A stretch of 64,000 nucleotides of DNA, taken from Hymenochaete sp. R1. Its lineage: Eukaryota > Basidiomycota > Agaricomycetes > Hymenochaetales > Hymenochaetaceae. The notes beneath the pieces were generated by a model. That model saw only the letters and a list, made by a program, of their open reading frames with translations. It made no database searches and was not told where the DNA came from. This document shows, one piece after another, positions 25,197 through 36,687 of this stretch. The DNA is taken from assembly GCA_019400425.1 (NCBI GenBank), contig JAFREE010000005.1, positions 124,001 to 188,000 of the forward strand, in the 5' to 3' direction. The position numbers were made by a program, and so were the translations under genes. Position 1 is the stretch's first letter, and each line of letters starts with the position of its first letter.

Positions 25197-27986
25197 ATGA
25201 GCGCAGAAGGGCGTGTGTTCGACGATGAGCGGAGAAGGGACAAAGACTTTCTCTAGTGAGTTTCGTTTCTTCACTGTCTCGCATTCCAATGCATCATTCG
25301 CCTCATACTTCCTTCATGCTGCCCTCGGTGACGATATTTGTAAAGAAAGAGCAAAATACTAATGACATCTCTACTGTAGCTCAGCTCTCGACCTCCCCGT
25401 CTACGCTTCTGAATCAGACATAAAAGAACGTCACCGTGCTCTTTCTCTTGTCTTCCACCCAGACAAACAGCGGGATGATCGTCTGAGAGATTATGCAAAC
25501 GAGCGCTTCTTAGAAGTACAAGCTGCGTATGAAAGTGTGTATATGTTTCTTGTATCTTTTTTTCTGTTCAGGAGCTTACTAGGTACAATTCAGTCTTGTC
25601 GGATCCTTTCCTTCGGTATGGATTTCGAAACTCCCAAGGCCTGCAGGGGTGCTGATAATGATCAGGGAGGTCTATGACACGCTTGGCTACGATGGACTTA
25701 GGTTAAACTTTCCCCCTCATTTCAGAGGTCTTCCAACTGACGAGGTACGGTTCCTTCACCAGTTCTTATACAATTACAACATCATTGAATTTTCATTCAC
25801 TATACCAACCTTTGTTTTTGTCGGCAGCTTCGACAAGCTCTCCGCCTATTCTTATTTGAGCACAAGACTAATCAGCTGGAGGGACGGATCACCTCCCGAG
25901 CAGCAGTGACTTGTCTTATGGATCTCCAACATCTTGTCCGCGGTGGGTGGACATCTTGCCGGGACTTGCCAGACAAGATTAGCAAAACGTCAGTCTCGAT
26001 GATTTCACTTCGGCATACGTACGCGGTGAGTAGTGCTGTAATGTGAATTTGCGCGTTAATCCAATGTTTGATCCCGTTTTCTATACAGACACGAATAGGT
26101 CCCCAGACGAGATTACAGCTGAACAGCAAGATCGGTCAACCAGACCAGGAGGAACTGGCAGAGATTCAGGAAGCGAGACAGTTCAATCTCCTGCGAGGGA
26201 ACGTCGTCGGGCTGCTTACACACCAATACTCCGCCTCTAAACAACTCCAAGTTTGTCCAATTCTCGTTTCATCTGTGTCCTTCAGCATCGCAGACTAACG
26301 GTGAAAATGTAGGTGAAAACCAGCTTACTCCGCCCGAAGACCTTCACCTTCTCCTGGGCACACGAAGACAAACTAAACTTCCTGCGTGTCTCCGCCCCCA
26401 TCCGCCCATTCAATTCCTTCGCCGCGCTCTCCCATTTAAAACCACCCCCGATCACACTCAATCTCCGTCGTCGACTTTTCCCCAATACCCTCACCCTCGG
26501 CGTCATTGACTGTACGCTTGCACGAGGACCCGGAGCTTCACTACACATCGCTCTCATCAGGCCCCCTGTCGTCTTCGATTCTCGTGCCTCTACCAAATCT
26601 CGGCAAAAGTCATCGACAGCAGGGACCAACTCGAACTACACTGATCCGACAGTCAGTTCCCGCTATCTTGCGCTCGGATATGCAGTCGGCCTCAATCTGC
26701 GTCTTGCACCTGGCGCAGGACCTGCAGCATACGTTCAGATGCAAGCATTGAGTCGTGCAATTTCTTCTAGTGGAAAGGTCGCATTTGAGTGGGGGCTGTT
26801 GACAGGTTTGGGTGGAACGGTAGAAGGCACATGGACTCGGGAGGATGGGCTGTGTGAGGTCGGGGCTGGGGTGAGTTGGGACGTGAGAGGAGTTGTAGGA
26901 CGAGTAAAGTGCGTGTTCCTGTTTTCAACTTCTACCTATTCCATCGGCTGCCCCTTACTTGCATTTTTTTTCTATTCGGATAAACGCCTGATCTGTACGG
27001 CTCGCGCATTTCTGTTTTTCCAGCCTCGAGTACCTCGGACAAAGGCTCGAACTCCCGATCACCCTGTCAGACCAATACGCGCCGGGCATAGTCCTTGTAG
27101 CAGCACTCGTCCCCGCGACGGCATATATTGTTGCCGATTACTTCTTCCTGCGCGCACGCAGAGCGGCACGACGCAAGAGGTATGCAGATATATCATTATG
27201 CTAAAAAGCATGCCCTATACTCACGAGTATTCTTACTGCGCGTCATTGTTGTCGATCTGATTCGCACATTTACATTTGTTATTAAGGCGCCTGGAAGCGT
27301 GTGAGAGATCGCAGAAGGATGGCATGTTGAACGCTCGCTGCTCCGAGGCAGAGGCGGTTTCGATGATGCTAAAGGACGTTGCGCGACGGAGTGCACAGGC
27401 CGAAAAGGAGCGGGATGGTATGTTATTTTACGACTTTTCAAGTTTTCCTTGCTCCTGTAGGCATAAAGGATAAAACTAACAAAATGAATCAGGCCTTCTT
27501 ATCCTCGAAGCCCTATACACGCCCTACGACTCGGACACAGGCACGCCCATTCCATCTCTCTCTGTCGACGTCACAATCCCTCTCCAATCGTTCGTACACC
27601 ATGGTCAGCTCTACATCCCTGCGGGACGCTCCAAGTCGTCCCTACGAGGGTTCTTTGACCCGTTATCGCTTTCGTATAGGGAGAGAGCTGGCCCGGGCGC
27701 AGAGGATCGCGACGGGGCGGGAATGGAGGCAGGGATGGAAGGCGAAATAAGATTATGTGTAAGGTATTCGTTTAGGGGACGCGAACATTATGTTGAAGTC
27801 GGGGAAAGGGGAACGCTGTTAATGCCTTTGGAAAGTAAGTGTTTTACTCTGCCTTCTCGTCGTCATCTCTTTTCGATCTGCTGGAGATCCGTGCTGATTC
27901 GTGCTGATTATCTTCTTTTTTGTTACTTACTTTCTCCTGTCTTAACTCAAGGTCATTACGTGGAACGAAGCATCGGAAAGGTATAA
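25197..27986 (+). CDS. DnaJ-like protein of the DNAJC11 family
   Basis: Eleven exons: 25197..25255, 25380..25534, 25594..25615, 25666..25744, 25828..26025, 26089..26250, 26313..26908, 27024..27179, 27287..27417, 27493..27834 and 27952..27986. All phases agree. The J-domain is at the N-terminus: YSALDLPVYASESDIKERHR, then the HPD tripeptide in LVFHPDKQ, closing with VYDTLGYDGL. A beta-rich middle part follows (FTFSWAHEDKLNFLRVSAP), then a hydrophobic span near IVLVAALVPATAYIVADYFF. The C-terminal DUF3395-type domain contains LLILEALYTP and SVDVTIPLQSFV and ends HYVERSIGKV. Human DNAJC11 is a mitochondrial outer membrane protein bound to the MICOS/SAM complex and needed for cristae. Exon 3 has only 22 nt. 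Confidence 0.92.
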
Positions 27987-28038
27987 CGAGGAATACATGC
28001 AGGCGCATGATGAATTCCGGTCAAACACGTTGCATGAT

Positions 28039-28053
28039 CCCCCCCCCCCCCCC
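28039..28053 (+). repeat. Poly-C homopolymer, 15 nt
   Basis: An uninterrupted run of 15 C just downstream of the DNAJC11 stop codon. The length is prone to sequencing and assembly error. Confidence 0.9.
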
Positions 28054-28268
28054 AAATCTTCTCCCTCTGCGACAAAACGGGTATCAGAACTCTGCACAAT
28101 CGACACACTTCATTCTAGCACTTGTACTCACTTACATATAATGCACGCCCGTTGCTATCTATCTTGCATCTATCGGCCATGATTTGCATCCGTTCTTCAT
28201 TCTTTGTAATATTGTTTACCTCTTTCTGCGAGTTGTGCAGCAAAAACAAAGGAACCACGACTAATCAT

Positions 28269-28281
28269 CCCCCCCCCCCCC
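28269..28281 (+). repeat. Poly-C homopolymer, 13 nt
   Basis: A second run of 13 C, 215 bp after the first one. Confidence 0.9.
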
Positions 28282-31200
28282 GCGACATCGACCTCGGCGT
28301 AACGAAACAGCGACCCGGACTCACCACACGACATCCATCACCTCAATTAACTCCGCCAGAACTGCAACGCTTCCTTACCGCAGCCAAATAACCCCAATAC
28401 CGTTGACAATACGCCAGTCCTCCCCAGACGGATACCCACGACTCATCTATATCGCCTTTGATCTATCTCACTGATTCGGAATGTCTGTGTCCTTGGTGCC
28501 TTCATTCGTCTATCTTAAGCTTCTAATCTTACATTTTGTATGTCACAATCAGCATTGATCAGTTCAACCCTTCCATCACGATATCCCGGACTCACCTCGA
28601 TCCAACTCAATTCAGTTTACTCCGGACTCGGATTCAGCACCTCGCATCAGCGTCATCATTCCCCACCATCAAAGCCTCCCCGCTCTAGTCTAATCCTTAC
28701 TCTTGGCCACCACCTGGACCCATTGCAACAAAAAATGCTCCCGATCAGAACTCAAGAAGGGAAGAGGAAAGTGACGCCCTTATTGGGAGGATAAGTCTGC
28801 TTTTGGGTTATGATTGGTGTGATTTTGGGTATGTTTTGGGTTTAGGTGCAGCGTGGTGCATCCAGGGTCTCAGAATTTTAGGGATGTTGGTTGGCAAACG
28901 GAGCGTGTTCTTGCATGCTGTACGCTACGTTAACTCAGACGCCGTTGCAGTAAGTATCAGTGGGGGTCGAGGAGCGAAATGAGGTAAGTATTGAGCATTG
29001 GGAACGTACATATTCGAATGCGTCTGGGTGGGCATGTGCATATGCCGTTGCTAATAGTACTGAGTACATGCGATTATTTACAGACTTCTCTTCTTCGGAC
29101 CGGCTCATGACAATGCGATGCACATGTCTATCGGTATTGAAATACAAAGCGGTTCTCAAGCAAGGCAGGCGTCCGCATGCGAGTTAACCTTACTTTTTAT
29201 TGAGTGTAATACGACGTTCTGAATTCCATACAGGCTAACTCATTGCTTGCTGATGTCGAATCATCGCAACGCCGACTCGGTAGCTTACAGCAATCGGAAC
29301 CATTGCTGTTTATCACGGTACACGGCGCCTCCACATACCCCGAGAAGTCGGCACATTCGTACATGTACAATGCAGTACTAATGGGGATAATTGTCGGAGT
29401 CGGTGTAACTGAAAGTAGAAGGAAGCTAGGCCTCGGGTCTATCGTGGAATAGTCCCGCTTGCAGTATCGTTTGCATATAAGCTCTGTAGTCTGCATTGCC
29501 TATATTTACGTGCCTACTATACTCGCAAGGCTCTTTTAGGTGTGCTTTACATACATACCTACGACGTCTCCCGCGGAGCTAACTACCCATTTATCTTCTT
29601 CACAATACAGTTGAGAGGTCGAACAATCAGCGAACCTGATGGCGGTAAATAAGGTCCAAAGAGGAACACCGCGATCTGCGTATGGTGGATGACCTCAGTC
29701 AGCTTTGGAAAGAAGGAAGATGGTACAAGGAAACGTTCGTAATGCATGCGGATAAGGTAGTTAAGGTTCGATCGAACGGGAGTTCGGCGACGCAGCGTCA
29801 TTGCGCGATCCTGAGTCTTGCCGTGCGACTGCCTGCTTTGACCATTTGCTAGCACCGACGCCGAGAACGATTCCTGCTTTATTGAAGGTGAGCGGCCGGA
29901 TATGGTGGCGCGCCACAGGAGTCGAAAAGCAAGTTCGTTGTCGACCCTGCAGAAACGAAGCAAGAAGAGCGTTCGTTTCATGAAAAAGTATACTACTAGT
30001 GCATGTATATAGTATACCAGGATACATCGACTCGGAGCTCCGAATGTCCACAAATTTGAGCCTGTGTATTCGAGGCCTTGAGCCAGATAGGGTTTATGTT
30101 GCGTACTTGCTCACCTCCGAGTCTCTAAACGGTGCATCAAGCTATACGTGCTGTATCCCATTTACTAGTCTCCTGTGAAATTACCGGAATCCTACTCGAA
30201 ACGCATATATGGTGCGTAATCCGAGAACATAACTTTGCATAGATGCTGGTTTGGAGTCAGGGTAGTAGCTGTATAATCTAGAAGCTTGTTCAAGTGGCGA
30301 GGGCCGATTATATCTCCTATCAGATTAAGAAGACAGATGCTTATCATCAGAGGAACGTCGAAATGCATGAGGCACGGCAGGGCGTCGCAGGCGGAATCTT
30401 CCGGATAGGGCCTTCAACGACCCTTGACTCAGCTTGACAAAGTAGTGGATGAAGGAAACGCGCTTTGCCATTCTTTGCTTTGTGGGGCTTTGGCGGTCAG
30501 TTAAACGCAGATTTTTTCTGTCGAAAGCGTCGAAGCTTGAAGATCAACTCGAGGTCGCGGACACACTTTGCATCCGGTCGGTCGACCGATTCTGGTTCCG
30601 ACGGTCCGGGAGAGCGCGCAGATATCACCGTGACCAGCTGCCAGTGTACTCTCGCGAGCCAACTTGAAGTGCCGGTGTGGCGCGCAATCTGAGGCGGAGT
30701 TCCAGGAGTGGCGTCGTTTATAATAACGTACTTATAGCATCATGTACGACAAACCGAAAGTAGAATGAAAGAAAGGCAAGCATCTTGAAGCAGATTGTGC
30801 GCACGTGTGGCGAGTGCCAGAGCCAATGGTTGGACGAAGTAGACGATGGATGCACTGAGCTTGCTGAAATGACCGAGCTCTACTATGTCGAATTCCGGAA
30901 GCTTTCTGCTTGGCCGGGGTGGCAACGGTAGTATTTGCTAACCCTTAGGTTCATGGATCCTATGACGCATCTCCTTTCAGCCAATTTTTCTTTCTCGAAA
31001 GCTGATTTTATACATGGTCACCTTCGACCAGAAAATCACCCTGTTGCCTGCAGATTCGGTTATCGCCGTACAATAAAACTTCTTGATGGCTAATGCCGGT
31101 CGCATTTCTCTGTTTGGCAAGATATAACGGGACTCAATCCAATATTCATATTTTAAACGGTACTTACATGTGGATACTCATATCGCTACCTTTTTGTCGG

Positions 31201-32121
31201 TGGTTAGATGGCATCCGATGTGACAACGATCCTTCGAGTTGATTTTATCTGCATGCTATTGATGACACCACTGATGATGAATTCTCCTCAGTTGCGAATT
31301 TTGGAAATTTGAAGGGCGAGAGCCGCCTCCAAGTCGAAACGCTCCAAGGCCGCGGAGACAAATAAATAAAGACTCTTGTGAAACAAGCTAAAAAAAAAAG
31401 TAAGCGATGTCATAGGCACAGGAGAGGCGCATCTGAGAGGAAAAAGTCTCCACTCAACTGTATCCGGTGCTCGGCACGAATGGCTTGGCCAGTAGATGCA
31501 TATCTTGACATAGTAGAACGCCTACACCACAGCACTATAGAACTGTCCCAAGTCAGTTTTTTTAGCTTTGAAGGACCCGGATCGTAAGGAGATAGTACCT
31601 CACTGGTCGGAAGCTTCATTACATCGAGGCGAATCTGCCCAGTATCCGATGCTTCCGTAGTCGTAGTTCATCAGGCGATGCTGACGGTGCGGAGTACAAC
31701 ATTATCCAAAACAAATATAGATGGCCAAGAATAACGAGATCCAGGAGCGAAGACCAATGAAATTGATGGCAAAGTGTGCTGAGTGCTGAGTTGGATCGCG
31801 GGAAGGGAGGAGTGAAGAAGCAAGACACGCGTGGGCAAGGCAACGGAGCTCAGACCCACAAAACGCGAAACAACAGCGACGTCGGAGAGGAATACGGGCG
31901 CATCACCTCAAAGCGGGGGCGGAACCGATCAGTGTACAATACTGTAGCAGTAGCTGGCTTACTCCTGCTTCATATTTCCTTGTAGGTCGGTGTTTAGCAG
32001 CCAGCAGCCAGCCTTGCTCTAGTTCATAGATCAATGAATCCGAGAGCCGTAAATCGTAGTCCGAGTCGTAGGGCATTTCGAGATTTCAGGATAAACTGGT
32101 GGAAAATAGACGTGAGCTTGG

Positions 32122-32799
32122 TTAGCTGCTTGGATCCATCCGAGACTGTACCTTTTCATTGACGTTCTCCAGTGCCCGCTGGAGTGTTTTCAGGGCTTCT
32201 ATTCGCTCGCGCTGCTTTGCTATGAACCTGAGTAACAGGGACATGAACGTTGTGTATCGGACATTATTGCTCGCTCTCGTCTTTTGTACGCTCATTCCTT
32301 CCTCCCGCCCAGCCGCGATTCTTTGGTTTGTTCCTCGTTGGCCCGATTGAACGGTGCCGTCGTTCGGGTCACTCGGTCGCGTGGCATAAATGCAAGCAAG
32401 CTCAAGGGAAGAGACGAAGAAAGGCCCAGCCGTGCGAGTTGTCGCTGTTCCCACCGTTACGCGTGTCGGAGTCGGAAAGTCGTACGCCCAAGTACCCTCG
32501 AAAGGGCGCTTATTTATCGAAATCATGTATCCCATTTTCCTCCAAGAACGGGTTTTCCACCCCTTCTTCAATTCTGAATATCGCCATGCCATCATGCATA
32601 TTAGCAAGATCACCAGCGAACATTGTGCTTGCTCGAAATTGGACACTGTCGCTAATGGAATGCTCGATTTGCAGAATTGGGATGCGGCTCTTCGGATCGT
32701 GCTCGTAATTGTCGACGGTGTGGTGGCGCTGGCAATCGCCGAACTGGCAAAGAATGGGAAACCCGGGTCGTAAGGGCATGCGTCGTCAACGAGATCCAT
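32122..32799 (-). CDS. Possible orphan ORF, 225 aa
   Basis: The frame starts at ATG 32799 (MDLVDDACPYDPG) and stays open upstream to about 32889 without another ATG. One hydrophobic span is visible (CSLVILLICMMAWRY), followed by a basic patch and a C-terminal helix with coiled-coil spacing (AKQRERIEALKTLQRALENV). A good acceptor (pyrimidine tract then CCCAG) lies upstream near 32870 and a good GTAAGT donor near 33001, but their phases do not join to this frame. I do not recognise it, and it may be chance. Confidence 0.25.
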   Translation of the reverse strand: MDLVDDACPYDPGFPFFASSAIASATTPSTITSTIRRAASQFCKSSIPLATVSNFEQAQCSLVILLICMMAWRYSELKKGWKTRSWRKMGYMISINKRPFEGTWAYDFPTPTRVTVGTATTRTAGPFFVSSLELACIYATRPSDPNDGTVQSGQRGTNQRIAAGREEGMSVQKTRASNNVRYTTFMSLLLRFIAKQRERIEALKTLQRALENVNEKVQSRMDPSS

Positions 32800-34231
32800 A
32801 ATTACAGATAGATAGCGAGGCCCGCGCGAGGGGTCTGTGAAAATGAGATCTCGGCAGGAAGTAAGGAAGTCCAAGTGACTGGGAGTCAAAAAGAAATCAA
32901 AATCGCTAGGACATCATCGCATGGTCTCCGCTTGGTGGACTCGGAATCAATCATATCGCAACTCAATTGAGAGTCTGTTTATTATGTCTGTGCAGTCACT
33001 TACCGACGAAGATACTATCATTGTGAACGTGAGAGGTCGTTCCGTGAAAAATTAAGAAAGAACCTGATCTTTGACCGAGAGCTGATAACATTTCGAATGT
33101 GGCGCCTTCGAAGTGAAGTGGTGAAAATGAATACTGATGGGCGAGGATAGGGTTGACTCTAGCTCTCCGTTTTAGTTTGGGACACGAGACGATAGAAACG
33201 AGCTGTTCGCCGGGCGCTTGATTAAGTACGCCTACGGCGAAGCAGAATAAGCGAGATGATCTATGCTTTGAAGATGAAAGGAAACAGAAAGAAGAAGAAA
33301 AAGGCTTTAGCCGACAACTGGGGTCGACCGACTGTCCGGAAACGTAACCAGGGAAGGACGACGGGAGAGAATCCGAACGGAGACTTGGTCGCGCCTTCCT
33401 TTTCGCGACAAGTCTCCCTGAGCCTGAGCACGAAAGGTTCCGTATGGGACGCGCTACGCTTGCACTTTGCGCCAACAGGCGAAGGAGATGTGGTTGATGA
33501 TGGGCTCCGCGAAGCAAAAGGAGATGAGTATTTGATGGGTTGCAGACATTACTGGTACTGGTCGTAAAGCAGCAAAGATAGATTTGAGTATTATTTTTTT
33601 TCATTCGTTGCGAGCTGTTTTGGGCTTCGGTCGCCACATTGAAATCGATCTCGATGACCTGACGGAAATAAAGTTTCGCGCTGAAACCTGAGACAAGTCA
33701 AAGTGAATTTTGACACCTCTTTTTTCTCATGCATTGTTTGAGGTCTCGAAGGAAAGAAAATGGAACTTTGCAGTAGAATCGCGGTGAGAAGTGTCCGATT
33801 GTTCTAGACGAGTGCACGATGGAGAATGGGTTGATGAGAAGAAAGGAGGACTCGCTCGGATGTCGAGATGAATCTGTAGATGACGTCTCTGAGTCAGTCA
33901 GTCAGAAGGAATGCTCACGTGATCGAAGAAAATAAATAAATAAAGAATATTTAGTGTTTAATCCAATCCCTGACACAGCCACTGGTTGCCTGTTTCGGAC
34001 GTCAGTATTAAATTACTCTTTCTATAAATCTATATTCCCACATCCCCTTCCCTTCCCAGCCTTCCCTTTCTCTCGAGTTCTCTCTCTTGACCTCTTTCCC
34101 CCACCATCCTCTTGCACCGGCTCTGCAGCCCGTTCTTCAGTCTTCGCTTTTGACGCTAGCTGATACTCTGACGTTCTTGGGCGTCTTACTTACCTCATCT
34201 CTTTGACTGCACGGTCCTCGAGAGCATCCAA

Positions 34232-36687
34232 ATGACACAGCCGTCGGCTGCGGCCTATGCTTATCATGGCCCCGTATTCCGAGCTTGCGCTTCTGCGATG
34301 CAACGGTATGTTTGCTGTCACTTTCATTGAAGGAACTTTGACTGAAGTCCAGTATGATTCTTGACTTGACGTCTCCTATTTCACCATTACTCGTGCTTCA
34401 TATCTCACCGCGGGAAACCATGAAATGAATGCCCCCTCTTCGAATGCAGCCCAACGCTCACAGACGTCCGTATCCGTTCAACCCGGGATGCCAACCAAAT
34501 CTTCTATGCCGTCTCGCGGAACCTTTTGCCTATGACTGTCCGGCGACTTGATGCGGAGGAACGTCGAGCAATTTCAACTGGGAATGTGTATGTGTGGGAA
34601 GAACGTGGATCTTCCGCGGAAGCTACTGGCCTAGGTATCGAGCGGTGGTGCGTTTTCCTTGTATTTCATACAACTTTCTTCTCTGGGCTAATTCCTGCCC
34701 TTCATTTCAGGACTGACGGTATGCGCTGGTCTCCGAGCCGCGTGCGAGATGTTCGTCAGCCTTTATTTGTCTCATTTCTCCCAGTTCAGACTGACATTCG
34801 ATATTTTTCCCCCGCTTTATTAGGAATTCCTCTTTTACCACCAGAAAGACATGGACCCGGACGAAGCAGCTGATCTGCCTCCGACTCGATGGGCTCGTAT
34901 CGTAAGGTAAGTTAGCATTGGCGAACCCCTCTCCAGATCCGAATAACACGGTTTATGCACCTTATGACTTCTTCCGATATTTCTTTCTGTATGGCTGAAA
35001 CCATTCACCCCATCTTTCCATTTTCAAAACTTCACATCTAATAAATGGTATCTCACTGAAACACGCGATAATAGACCAAAAGCGAATGGGTCAGATGGAT
35101 CCTGTTCCGACGCTTCGCCCGACAAGACCCCGTGTCAACAGGCTTCAAACGATCCAGAAAGACTTATCAAACAAACGTACAGTGTGCTCGTGGATCTTCC
35201 AGAAGATAGGAATCGTGGTGTATCGCGCAAGTGGCATCTAAGTAAGTTCATATCGATTCACTTTTGTCAGGAGCTAATTTGACTTGTTATCTGCAGCTGC
35301 GTACTTTACGCAAGCTTCCGTCGAAAGCCTGAAGACTGTAGACGAAGTGCTGCCTTACCCCCGAGAGATCGTCCCTGAGGGTTTGTTTCGAAGTGCTAGG
35401 GCCGGAAAGAATAGACGTGACGCAGGCCGTCAACGCCAGCTTTCCATGGGGCACATGTATTCCCCGAATACTCCTGTAGCTGGTCCTTCCGCAGCTCCGC
35501 CGCCGAACTTCACGACCGCAACAGCACCGGTGCCACAACAAGCTCCCTTCTCGCCTCGAGTGGCACCTACGGACTTGTCTACTCCTCACGCCGCTTACGG
35601 ACCTTCACGGCATGGGCCTGATACGCGAATGGAGATCGATTCTGGTTATGGCACTTCTGTCTCCGTTCCGTACCCCGCACCATCCGGGCAGCGACATTCG
35701 CAGTATCCCGGACGAGGATTAGGCCTTGCAATCAATGTGGAGAATGGTTCGAGCGCGTCAATGCCAATGGAACAGCAAACATCACCCGAGCGAATTGTGC
35801 TCGTCTCCAGGGAAGGCATGAGCTCACTTTCGGGGATGACCCGAGTTACCCCCTCTCACACACATGCCCGCGTCCAGTCACCAACTTACACACATCCGTA
35901 TATGACTTCGCCAAGGTCTGCTCCTCGCCACAGTACACATGCCAGGAGAGGATCAATGTATGCGGCCAACTCGCCAACCTATCCGCAGAATAGGATGATG
36001 AATCATTTCTCTCCGAAACCGAATGTTCAAGCGATCTCGATCCCATACTCGCAATCTCACTATACGCTTTCAAGAGCTACTGGTGGACCTCAGTATTCAG
36101 TCTCTTACTCTTCGGGTGCAATCCGAGAGTTAAGCTCTCAACGAGATAATCCAATGAATATGAGTAGAGACGAGCTGGGATCGGCCCCTATGCAGCGTGC
36201 GTCTGCAATTGGACCAGCCAGAGGACCATGTGCGCCTTCTGGTTCGCCGAGAAGATATACCACTTCAATTTTGCCCGCTTCAGCTGCTCTTCCCGCGCAA
36301 GCATCGACCATTACCAGAGTGCAGCTTTCGGATTGGGATCGGAGCACGTTTGCCAGTGTCCCACCTCCGTCTCCGGAGCCAGCACCTCGACCGCAACGTC
36401 CCTCGGAGCCAGTCCAACATATACCTCAGCAGCAACAGGTTCCGCGAGCTCTTCCGCCCGTGCAAACGCCCTCTCCGACTCCGTCCCCTCAATCCGCTAA
36501 GCCCACTTTGCCGCCGATCGCAAACCTTACGCAGGAACAAGAGCCAGTGCGCACACTCGTTCCGCTGGATTCACTCGATGGGGCGACGTATCCGCGAAGA
36601 GACCCGACGGACGACGCGTTATTGAGGCGCTTCAATGCATTAAACGCGGCTGCACCGGCCGTGAGTGTGGGGAGCGGAGAAGAGTGA
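34232..36687 (+). CDS. Gti1/Pac2 family (WOPR-domain) transcriptional regulator
   Basis: Exons 34232..34305, 34450..34647, 34711..34750, 34824..34906, 35075..35241 and 35297..36687 give 650 aa. The bipartite WOPR DNA-binding domain fills the N-terminal third. The first part is PTLTDVRIRSTRDANQIFYA, LLPMTVRRL and WTDGMRWSPSRVRDEFLFY. The second is LIKQTYSVLVDLPE, then KWHLTAYFTQASVESLKTVD. Relatives (Wor1, Ryp1, Sge1, Pac2) are master regulators of morphological switching, mating or virulence. The remaining 450 residues are Ser/Pro/Gln-rich and probably disordered, as usual for activation regions. The large last exon has no introns. The start at 34232 precedes AYAYHGPVFRACASAMQRPT. Role in this species is inferred. 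Confidence 0.9.

Larger units (their letters stand above)
27987..34231. other. Gene-poor region, about 6.2 kb
   Basis: No recognisable protein family or RNA gene apart from one weak ORF (32122..32799, listed separately). Short frames at 28540..28794, 28935..29159, 29583..30053 and 30449..30692 have neither domains nor convincing splice sites. Two long C homopolymers are present. I looked for terminal inverted repeats, reverse transcriptase or transposase motifs and saw none by eye. The right end should hold the promoter and leader of the WOPR gene, which is pyrimidine-rich from about 34020. Confidence 0.45.

Noticed and set aside
32996..33637. A 213-codon frame on the minus strand ending in a good GTAAGT donor near 33001.
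   Set aside because: The composition is unlike a folded protein, there is no domain, and its phase does not join the downstream frame at 32122-32889.
27987..34231. A decayed transposon was considered for the gene-poor island.
   Set aside because: No terminal inverted repeats, target-site duplications, reverse-transcriptase or transposase motifs could be seen by eye, so it is kept only as one hypothesis in the findings.
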